From positions 1 through 5,787 of the forward strand of contig CACYCD010000345.1 in the NCBI GenBank assembly GCA_902772755.1: a DNA stretch of 5,787 nucleotides, written 5' to 3'. The position numbers and the translations under genes were made by a program. Numbering within the stretch: position 1 is the first letter of the stretch; each line of letters opens with the position of its first letter. A model generated the notes under the pieces. That model searched no databases, had not been told where the DNA came from, and saw nothing but the letters and a program-made list of their open reading frames with translations. Source of the DNA: an uncultured Ruminococcus sp. GTDB lineage: Bacteria; Bacillota; Clostridia; Oscillospirales; Acutalibacteraceae. Below, in pieces: positions 1 to 4,544 of the stretch.

Positions 1-282
1 CTTTATAAAGTAAAACTCCATCTCATTGCCCTTGCATCGGGGCAGGGCAACTCGCTTTTTGTTGGCGAGGGCGGCGTAGATCAGCGGTTTTGTGTCAATT
101 TCCGTGCCTGTTCCGTAGTAGCAGAGTATTATTTTTGCGTTGTGATATTCCTTTGTCATCAGCAGACGGCTGATCATCTCCGTGTCGGCAGAGTGCTTTT
201 TTTCGGCAGGGATATCGGCACGCAGTTGTTTTAGGGCTTCTCTCAGCTCTGCTTTCTTCTCCTGTATGCTCAGTTCGGACAT
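1..282 (-). CDS. 5-formyltetrahydrofolate cyclo-ligase (MTHFS), N-terminal part, runs off left edge
   Basis: This open frame of 94 codons continues past the left edge. Its family, 5-formyl-THF cyclo-ligase, converts 5-formyl-THF to 5,10-methenyl-THF using ATP, in the cytoplasm. The visible part shows the family pattern: an N-terminal basic helix (KKAELREALKQLR, residues 9-21), then a strand ending in CYYGTGTEIDT (residues 54-64) with the Glu and Asp-Thr of the substrate region, then NKKRVALPR (74-82) and a downstream MEFYFIK. The C-terminal half, including the glycine-rich ATP-binding loop, lies outside the window. The start at 282 overlaps the end of the DJ-1-like gene by 13 bases and has no clear ribosome binding site, so translation probably depends on coupling to the gene before it. 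Together with thyX at the operon head it points to folate C1 metabolism. The family call rests on motif recognition and is quite secure. Confidence 0.88.
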   Translation of the reverse strand, partial: MSELSIQEKKAELREALKQLRADIPAEKKHSADTEMISRLLMTKEYHNAKIILCYYGTGTEIDTKPLIYAALANKKRVALPRCKGNEMEFYFIK

Positions 283-812
283 TGCAGTGAACCGTACACT
301 TTCTCTGCGACTGCCTCACCCTTGAGGGCTGCAAGTATGCACTTGCCAAACCGCAGTGCTGCTCCTGCACCCTTGCCCGTGATGATGTTTCCGTCCTGTG
401 TCACGAAGTCCGCAGTGTACTCCGCACAGTTCAGATCACCCTCACAGCCGGGGAAGCAGGTTGCTTTCTTGTCCCTGAGATAGCCGTTTTTGCCGAGTAT
501 CGTGGGGGCGGCACAAATGGCGGCTATGAGCAGGTCATTTTTGTACGCATATTCAACGGTGTCAAGCACCGTCTGAGCCTTGCCGAGGTTTATCGTGCCG
601 GTGATACCGCCGGGCAGAATGACCGCTTCAAGCGAAGCCGTGTCAAGCTCGCTTTCTTCAATATCTGCCGTAAGCACAACGCCGTGACTGCTCGTTACGG
701 TTTTTCCGCCTACGCCTACAGTCTTGACCTCAACTCCGCCTCTGCGAAGCACATCGAGGGTGGCTATCGCCTCGACCTCTTCTGTTCCGTTTGCAATGAA
801 TAAATAAACCAT
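270..812 (-). CDS. DJ-1/PfpI (ThiJ-like) family protein
   Basis: A 180-residue single-domain protein of the DJ-1/PfpI superfamily (class I glutamine amidotransferase-like fold), normal in length for the DJ-1/YajL branch. The N-terminal strand and GTEEVE (residues 9-14) place Glu14 where the conserved DJ-1 Glu18 sits. ILPGG (65-69) precedes the nucleophile elbow IAAICAAPTILG, with Cys100 matching DJ-1 Cys106. The ITGKGAGAALRFG segment (144-156) matches the C-terminal family motif. The His that follows the elbow in DJ-1 (His126) is not evident; the corresponding stretch reads ATCFPGCEG. Six cysteines are present. Family members have been linked to oxidative-stress response, glyoxalase or deglycase activity; the substrate here is unknown. 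I chose the start at 812 because AAGGAG lies 6 bases before it and family members begin at this strand. An ATG at 827 overlaps the preceding stop as ATGA but lacks a ribosome binding site. The gap to the GNAT gene is 11 bases. Confidence 0.88.
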   Translation of the reverse strand: MVYLFIANGTEEVEAIATLDVLRRGGVEVKTVGVGGKTVTSSHGVVLTADIEESELDTASLEAVILPGGITGTINLGKAQTVLDTVEYAYKNDLLIAAICAAPTILGKNGYLRDKKATCFPGCEGDLNCAEYTADFVTQDGNIITGKGAGAALRFGKCILAALKGEAVAEKVYGSLQCPN

Positions 813-818
813 AGTATT

Positions 819-824
819 CTCCTT
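819..824 (-). promoter_or_regulatory. Ribosome binding site AAGGAG of the DJ-1-like gene
   Basis: AAGGAG lies 6 bases upstream of the ATG at 812 on the minus strand. It sits inside the first codons of the longer alternative frame starting at 827, so it decides in favour of the 180-residue product. Confidence 0.8.
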
Positions 825-1663
825 CATTGATTTCTCAGTCCGATATAGGCTTCCTTGAGCTTATAGTCTGAGAGATATTTTAACATTCCGTCATCTGCCG
901 TTGTTTCCTTATCGGAAATTGTGTAGCAGGCAGGGTAATTCAGCGTAAATTCATCTGCACCGGTATTTTCCAGCAGCTCGCCCAACAGCACATTGAGGTA
1001 ATCGGGGTCGCAGGCAAGCTCGGACACGGTGCATTTGCCGTACTCGTCCTCGGCAACAAGGGCATATCCGTCACTGCCGGTGACAGCGTAGCCCCCGTAG
1101 TGCTTTAGTGCGGATATCGTGAACTTCATATACAGATCGGGGAATATCAGTGCATTTGACTTCATCACCTTATTTCTCACGGCGAAAATACCGCTCATAT
1201 TCAGTGAAACGCAAAAACCTCCGTACTCTGCAATATTCATCAGTTCCTCACGGCTGAGGGTGACTGTCTTTCTTTTGCAGGCGGTGATATATCCCAGTTT
1301 TTCGTAATATTTCCACAGATGCGGATTTGCAGGATACAAAAACGAGAGCTTGTCCCCCCTTGCGGCGGCGTCCTCCAGACTGAACTTCACCAGATTAGCC
1401 ATTATCCCACGGCACCTGTATTCGGGCAGGGTGGCGGCGGCGTAGAGATAGTGGCACTGCTGACCGTCCACCGTGCAGGGAATGTGATACAGTGCGGCTA
1501 CAGCCATATTCTTGTCGCTTGCCACATAGTACCTTCCGTATTTGTCAATGTTCTTGCAGAACAGCCTGAAGCCCTTAGCCGTGTCGTTGAAGCAGGTTAT
1601 CCAGATGTTCTTCATCGAAACAAAGTCCTTGTACTCGCCGTACCTGTATTCTATCTTACTCAT
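824..1663 (-). CDS. GNAT family N-acetyltransferase
   Basis: A 279-residue cytoplasmic protein whose N-terminal half is a GNAT domain (acetyl-CoA dependent N-acyltransferase). Core motif A is visible as YLYAAATLPEYRCRGIMANL (residues 72-91), where the strand leads into the RxxG pyrophosphate-binding turn (Arg83, Gly86). The motif B region ends in LWKYYEKLGY (116-125), the usual family signature near the end of the fold. Residues from about 130 to 279 form a second part without a motif I recognise. The length and layout recall two-part acetyltransferases of the Eis/Acetyltransf_9 type, but this is only a resemblance. The acceptor cannot be deduced; small molecules, peptides and proteins are all possible. 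The start at 1663 overlaps the end of the DUF2156 gene by 8 bases (ATGAGTAA), with GGAG 10 bases upstream. No membrane segments are apparent. The GNAT assignment is secure; the role is not. Confidence 0.85.
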   Translation of the reverse strand: MSKIEYRYGEYKDFVSMKNIWITCFNDTAKGFRLFCKNIDKYGRYYVASDKNMAVAALYHIPCTVDGQQCHYLYAAATLPEYRCRGIMANLVKFSLEDAAARGDKLSFLYPANPHLWKYYEKLGYITACKRKTVTLSREELMNIAEYGGFCVSLNMSGIFAVRNKVMKSNALIFPDLYMKFTISALKHYGGYAVTGSDGYALVAEDEYGKCTVSELACDPDYLNVLLGELLENTGADEFTLNYPACYTISDKETTADDGMLKYLSDYKLKEAYIGLRNQ

Positions 1664-2558
1664 CGCTTCTTTTCTCCGAAAATGCGTAGTATTTGGTCAG
1701 TATCTTGCAGGGACGGTAGGAGAGCTTGCTCTTTCTCAGACCATCTATGCCCATATCCTCTTCCCTGTTTATATATTCAAAATCCTTGGCGGACTTGGCG
1801 GCTTCGTTGCAGATCACGGCGTAGGCTGACTCTCTGACGGATTTTTCAAAGTGGATATCGCAAATATTCCCTCTTATCCTTGAAGCTATCGTCATTGCCA
1901 CGGGTTCACCGCCGGCATAGAGAACACCGCCGAACAGCTCCAGCTCCGCAAAATGATCCAGTGCTGTTTTTACGATGCCGTAATCGTCAAAATAATTTTC
2001 AATATCATTCTGTTTTTTATTCTCTCCCCAAAGCCGTGTGATTTTCAGCACATCATCAAAAAGCTCGGGTGAAAGCTCTCTGTATTCGTGATCGGGAAAT
2101 TCTCTTTTGAATTGGCTGATGTGGTTGCGTTTTGCGTGATAGCGTCTGCCCCTGAAAAATGCCAGATCATCACGGGCATATATGTAGTCGGCGTCACTGC
2201 GAATTTCCTCAAAGCGAAACCTGTCGGGGAACAGCTCCTGCAGTGCGGACTTGCTATCCTCTGTCAGCAAGCCTATGAGCGGATAATCTATGCCACGCTC
2301 CCTTGCATCGGTCAAAAGCTCGTTCACAGCCCACCTGATATCCTCACCGCCGAAGGGCATAACATATCCTCCGGGCATACCGTCGGAAAAATATGATTTA
2401 AATACAAAGCCGTTCTTAAAAGCCAGCTTCACATCATACCGACCGCACCAGATGAGCGTGTTCGCAAATGACAGGTCACAGCCCTCAAAATCGGTATTTT
2501 CCAGTGCTGTCTGATAGCGTGGTCTGTCCTCTATTGTGGGCGTTCTGAAATCTAACAT
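1656..2558 (-). CDS. DUF2156 (phosphatidylglycerol lysyltransferase C-terminal-like) protein
   Basis: A 300-residue protein matching the DUF2156/LPG_synthase_C family, the tandem-GNAT fold that forms the cytosolic catalytic domain of MprF. MprF enzymes move an amino acid from aminoacyl-tRNA to phosphatidylglycerol. Diagnostic stretches are FFRGRRYHAKRNHISQFKRE (residues 134-153), the conserved Trp in TRLWGENKK (174-182), a GNAT-like core around GGVLYAGGEPVAMTIASRI (210-228), and YINREEDMGIDGLRKSKLSY (262-281) followed by a basic Lys-rich end. No transmembrane helices are seen, so this is a soluble stand-alone domain lacking the MprF flippase part. Such stand-alone proteins occur in Clostridia and their substrate is, to my knowledge, not defined. 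It starts within the last codons of the thymidylate kinase gene (7-base overlap) with only a weak GGGA upstream, which suggests coupling. Family call high, activity unknown. Confidence 0.85.
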   Translation of the reverse strand: MLDFRTPTIEDRPRYQTALENTDFEGCDLSFANTLIWCGRYDVKLAFKNGFVFKSYFSDGMPGGYVMPFGGEDIRWAVNELLTDARERGIDYPLIGLLTEDSKSALQELFPDRFRFEEIRSDADYIYARDDLAFFRGRRYHAKRNHISQFKREFPDHEYRELSPELFDDVLKITRLWGENKKQNDIENYFDDYGIVKTALDHFAELELFGGVLYAGGEPVAMTIASRIRGNICDIHFEKSVRESAYAVICNEAAKSAKDFEYINREEDMGIDGLRKSKLSYRPCKILTKYYAFSEKRSDE

Positions 2559-3223
2559 ATTTTTATTCCCGACAAAAATTCATAAATTTCCTTTGCAACA
2601 GCCTCTATCGAACGTGGCTCGCCGTTTTCGGCACAGCTTATCACGTGCCAGCCCAGGCTGTCCGCACAGAATTTTGCAGAGCTTCTGCAGCGGTCTAGGA
2701 ACTGCTTGTTTTTCTCGTGCAGATCCTTCTTGCTGTCGTTTCCGCTGTAACGCTTTGACATAAGCCTCTGACTTATCTCCGTCGGCATATCAAGGTAGAT
2801 GACTGCATCGGGCTTCGGTATGCCGAGCTTGTTATGCTCAAAATCGTTCACCCAATCGAGGTAGTCCCGATACTCACTTTTCGGAAGCTTGCTGATGTGG
2901 TAGAGCGGATTTGAGGTGCTGTATCTGTCGCAGATAAACAACACTCCGCTGTCATAATCCTTTTTCCAGCTGCTCAGGTAGGAGGCTACCCTGTCCGCAG
3001 CATAGAACGCTGCACAGGCATACGGGTTGACAGCGTCGGGTTCATCGCCCAATTCCCCGTTGAGGTACATTCTCACAAGTGCGGAGCTGTCGCTGTCGTA
3101 GCAGGGGAAGGTGAGTTTTTTTACATTCACACCCTGCTTCAACAGGGTATTGTACAAGATCTCCGCCTGTGTAGCCTTACCGCTGCCGTCAAGACCTTCA
3201 ATTACTATTATTTTTCCCTGCAT
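2552..3223 (-). CDS. tmk: Thymidylate kinase (dTMP kinase), variant P-loop
   Basis: A 223-residue P-loop nucleoside monophosphate kinase of the thymidylate kinase family, predicted to phosphorylate dTMP to dTDP with ATP in the cytoplasm. Visible motifs are the Walker A region EGLDGSGKATQ (residues 9-19), a TFP motif after strand 2 (38-40) typical of the dTMP pocket, FYAADR (73-78) with the conserved Arg, the DRY motif (99-101) followed by STSNPLYH, PDAVIYLDMP (138-147), and a basic LID-like segment around Arg153-Arg158. The residue after the P-loop Lys16 is Ala17 rather than the usual Ser/Thr, with Thr18 next. The DRYSTSN stretch is closer to the DRYTTSN of eukaryotic enzymes than to the DRYxxSxxAYQ of E. 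coli, as I recall them. The start overlaps thyX by 26 bases. Placement directly after thyX supports dTMP as substrate. Confidence 0.88.
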   Translation of the reverse strand: MQGKIIVIEGLDGSGKATQAEILYNTLLKQGVNVKKLTFPCYDSDSSALVRMYLNGELGDEPDAVNPYACAAFYAADRVASYLSSWKKDYDSGVLFICDRYSTSNPLYHISKLPKSEYRDYLDWVNDFEHNKLGIPKPDAVIYLDMPTEISQRLMSKRYSGNDSKKDLHEKNKQFLDRCRSSAKFCADSLGWHVISCAENGEPRSIEAVAKEIYEFLSGIKIC

Positions 3224-4013
3224 ATTTTTCTCTCATCTCTTTCATTCTGCCGCAGCTCATACTTCCCTCGGGGCAGGGACCGAACAGACATGCGGGTCCG
3301 CAGTTCTTAAACAGAGTGGGTGCGACCTCTCGGCAAAGCAGCAGCATCTGCTGTGCCACCTCTCGTATCTCCCACTGTGCACGGTTACAGCAACGGTGTG
3401 CAAAAAAGTTGCTCAGGCTCCTTGCGTTGAAGGTGCAAATTATCTTGGTGGTGCAGGCGTTGGGAAGCACAAACCGTGCGTCCTCGTTTGCTTTTTTCAC
3501 AAAGGAGTTGAACAGCTTTTTATCAGAAGCGGAAAACTCTGCAATAAGGCTTTCATCGGATCTATCCTCGGTGGTATTCAGATGTCTGCGAATGTAATTT
3601 GCAAGCAGGGCATCACGGATCTTTGCATACGCTTGTGACTGCATATCGATCACCCTGTTGTACTCCTGCAGTGCCTTGGGGCAGGCTGAGATCTCGGGAG
3701 GGGTCACGAAGTCAAAGCTTTCGCCGTTTACATAACGCTGGGACTGCTGACTGTAGGAGGCTATCCTGTGACGCACCAGCTGATGTGAACAGGCACGTGA
3801 TATCCCCTCTATGCCAAAGGTGAACGAGGCGTGCTCCGTGGGGCTTCCGTGACCGAGATCCGTCAGCATATTGAGGAAGGAAACGGTTTTTTCCTCATCA
3901 AGCCCTTCTCTGATATGCTCGATATCCGATGACGAATAGCAGAGCTTTGCCGCCATTGCCACGGTTTGCTCGGGCAGGGGGGTATGCGTTAGCAGAGTTA
4001 CTTTTACCGACAT
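3198..4013 (-). CDS. thyX: Flavin-dependent thymidylate synthase ThyX
   Basis: A 271-residue protein of the ThyX family, which methylates dUMP to dTMP using methylene-THF, FAD and NADPH, releasing THF rather than DHF. The defining RHRx7S motif is RHRIASYSQQS (residues 81-91), followed by QRY. SPTEHASFTF (58-67) precedes it, as in the family. EDARFVLPNACTTKI (177-191) and NARSLSNFFAHRCCNRAQWEIRE (196-218) match the dUMP- and FAD-binding C-terminal half. The protein is longer than the compact bacterial forms because of an insert around 141-170 and a Cys-rich tail (Cys238, 242, 247, 254). The start at 4013 has GAGGTG just upstream. An in-frame ATG at 4070 lies between the -35 and -10 elements of the promoter and cannot be used from it; one at 4025 is part of the ribosome-binding segment. 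First gene of the operon. Confidence 0.96.
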   Translation of the reverse strand: MSVKVTLLTHTPLPEQTVAMAAKLCYSSSDIEHIREGLDEEKTVSFLNMLTDLGHGSPTEHASFTFGIEGISRACSHQLVRHRIASYSQQSQRYVNGESFDFVTPPEISACPKALQEYNRVIDMQSQAYAKIRDALLANYIRRHLNTTEDRSDESLIAEFSASDKKLFNSFVKKANEDARFVLPNACTTKIICTFNARSLSNFFAHRCCNRAQWEIREVAQQMLLLCREVAPTLFKNCGPACLFGPCPEGSMSCGRMKEMREKYAGKNNSN

Positions 4014-4017
4014 TTTG

Positions 4018-4023
4018 CACCTC
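4018..4023 (-). promoter_or_regulatory. Ribosome binding site GAGGTG of thyX
   Basis: GAGGTG, fully complementary to the 16S rRNA 3' end, sits 4 bases before the ATG at 4013 and fixes that start over the in-frame ATGs at 4025 and 4070. Confidence 0.8.
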
Positions 4024-4050
4024 ATAATAAATATTTTTGCAGTTACAATT

Positions 4051-4079
4051 ATTATAACACAATAACACATTTATTTCAA
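4051..4079 (-). promoter_or_regulatory. Sigma-A-type promoter of the thyX operon
   Basis: On the minus strand, TTGAAA (4079-4074) is separated by exactly 17 bases from TATAAT (4056-4051). The start of transcription is expected near 4044, giving a leader of about 31 bases before thyX, too short for a riboswitch. It is the only strong leftward promoter seen ahead of the operon. A second, poorer combination (TTGACT at 4103-4098 with TATTGA 17 bases on) overlaps just upstream. Confidence 0.85.
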
Positions 4080-4083
4080 TATG

Positions 4084-4097
4084 CAAAGCGGTCTTTG
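4084..4097. repeat. Small dyad CAAAG-N4-CTTTG next to the thyX -35 box
   Basis: A perfect 5-bp inverted repeat (4084-4088 and 4093-4097) lies 4 bases upstream of the thyX -35 element. This is a usual position for an activator site, but arms this short can arise by chance. Confidence 0.3.
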
Positions 4098-4120
4098 AAG
4101 TCAAAAAAAACAGATTTTCA

Positions 4121-4149
4121 AAAAAATTATCAGCGACCGCTGATTTTTT
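4121..4149. terminator. Bidirectional Rho-independent terminator between divergent promoters
   Basis: ATCAGC (4129-4134), loop GACC and GCTGAT (4139-4144) form a perfect 6-bp hairpin. It is followed on the plus strand by a run of T (4144-4149) and, on the minus strand, by a run of seven T two bases after the stem (4127-4121). It could stop transcripts from either side and insulate the thyX promoter from leftward read-through. The stem is short, so strength is uncertain. Confidence 0.6.
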
Positions 4150-4193
4150 CAAGGCGAAAGTATTCCAATGTTGTAATTATCTCCCTGCGATTT

Positions 4194-4230
4194 GGTTACA
4201 GCTGTCTGCAAACGTTACACGATTGTAACC
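4194..4230. repeat. Nested dyads of GTTACA/TGTAAC, operator-like
   Basis: GTTACA (4214-4219), CGAT and TGTAAC (4224-4229) form a perfect 16-base dyad. A further GGTTACA at 4194-4200 pairs equally well with TGTAACC at 4224-4230. The 6-4-6 geometry resembles a binding site for a dimeric regulator. Further copies of the half-site occur at 4042-4047 and 4302-4307. I do not recognise the motif as that of a known regulator. Confidence 0.45.
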
Positions 4231-4262
4231 GAATATTCCGCCCGAACGCCCAAAAAACACGC

Positions 4263-4301
4263 AAAAACGCTGTAATTCACGTATTTAAGAATTACAGCGT
4301 T
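4263..4301 (-). terminator. Leftward terminator-like hairpin with 13-bp perfect stem
   Basis: AACGCTGTAATTC (4266-4278) and GAATTACAGCGTT (4289-4301) are perfect inverted repeats around a 10-base loop. Read leftward, the stem runs into five T (4267-4263), and a second T run follows a few bases further on. Read rightward there is no T run. No leftward gene precedes it within the intergenic region, so it may end an unannotated small transcript or antisense read-through; it could instead be a protein-binding dyad. Confidence 0.55.
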
Positions 4302-4330
4302 GTTACATAAGAAAATCGGCAGGTTGCACA

Positions 4331-4366
4331 GATAATTCCGTCTGATAATTCCGTACAAGAATTATC
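4331..4366. repeat. GATAATTCCGT direct repeat plus inverted copy
   Basis: GATAATTCCGT occurs at 4331-4341 and again at 4344-4354, a 13-base period. GAATTATC at 4359-4366 is the inverse of the GATAATTC in the second copy, giving an 8-bp hairpin with a 7-base loop. It lies about 70 bases upstream of the -35 box of the rightward gene. It could be a regulator site with three half-sites or part of a structured RNA. Confidence 0.5.
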
Positions 4367-4435
4367 GAACGTTCAGAGCTGTGAATTTAATAAAACATCT
4401 CAGCGGTTTGCACAAAAAATCAATCTCAGATTTGT

Positions 4436-4464
4436 TTGACACGCACAAAATACCTTGCTATACT
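4436..4464 (+). promoter_or_regulatory. Strong extended -10 sigma-A promoter of the cell-wall gene
   Basis: TTGACA (4436-4441), 17 bases, then TATACT (4459-4464), preceded directly by TGC (4456-4458), an extended -10 element. Transcription should begin near 4471, giving a leader of about 74 bases. It is nearly consensus, so the gene is expected to be well expressed unless repressed. Confidence 0.88.
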
Positions 4465-4471
4465 GTCAATC

Positions 4472-4519
4472 GCAGTTGGGAAACCACTGCAAAATACTTA
4501 ACCGCCTGTTCAAAACAGG
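4472..4519 (+). other. Two-hairpin 5' leader of the 3D-domain gene
   Basis: The predicted leader starts almost exactly with hairpin one: GCAGT, a bulged T, GG, a GAAA tetraloop, CC and ACTGC (4472-4490). Hairpin two is CCTGT (4505-4509), loop TCAAA, ACAGG (4515-4519), ending 8 bases before AAAGGAG. A hairpin at the extreme 5' end capped by a GNRA loop is typical of mRNA-stabilising leaders. It does not match the c-di-AMP (ydaO), c-di-GMP, ZTP or preQ1 riboswitch patterns I know. Confidence 0.45.
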
Positions 4520-4526
4520 TGCTTAC

Positions 4527-4533
4527 AAAGGAG
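4527..4533 (+). promoter_or_regulatory. Ribosome binding site AAAGGAG of the 3D-domain gene
   Basis: AAAGGAG lies 11 bases before the ATG at 4545. It is the only good site nearby and decides for the start that begins with a signal peptide rather than the upstream in-frame ATG at 4455, which lies before the transcription start. Confidence 0.75.
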
Positions 4534-4544
4534 AGTTGCTTACT

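Larger units (their letters stand above)
4081..4435. other. Gene-free intergenic region between divergent transcription units
   Basis: This AT-rich stretch of about 355 bases contains no open frame with a credible start site or recognisable product; the longest rightward frame (4095-4310, 71 codons) has no ribosome binding site and a composition unlike a protein. It holds several dyads listed separately: a bidirectional terminator, a GTTACA-type dyad, a 13-bp inverted repeat and a repeated GATAATTCCGT element. None of the riboswitch classes I know is recognisable here. Confidence 0.7.

Noticed and set aside
95..370. Leftward 91-codon frame across the cyclo-ligase/DJ-1 junction
   Set aside because: It is out of frame with both genes, which have clear family motifs; its composition is not protein-like.
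813..827. ATG at 827 as DJ-1 start (ATGA overlap with the GNAT stop)
   Set aside because: No ribosome binding site precedes it, while AAGGAG inside this stretch is well placed for the ATG at 812, where family homology begins.
1319..1837. Rightward 172-codon frame antisense to the GNAT gene
   Set aside because: It is the shadow of two well-supported leftward genes and has no matching ribosome binding site or recognisable family.
4014..4070. Longer thyX from ATG at 4070 or 4025
   Set aside because: The 4070 ATG lies within the promoter spacer, and the 4025 ATG overlaps the GAGGTG site that serves 4013.
4081..4435. CRISPR array or small mobile element
   Set aside because: The repeats are few, short and different from each other, with no regular spacers, terminal repeats or target duplication.
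4455..4544. 30-codon N-terminal extension of the 3D-domain protein
   Set aside because: It starts upstream of the predicted transcription start, inside the promoter, and would bury the signal peptide.
4472..4544. ZTP or c-di-AMP riboswitch in the leader (GGGAAACC and CCGCCTG look suggestive)
   Set aside because: The rest of either consensus is missing and the predicted transcript starts too late to hold a complete aptamer.
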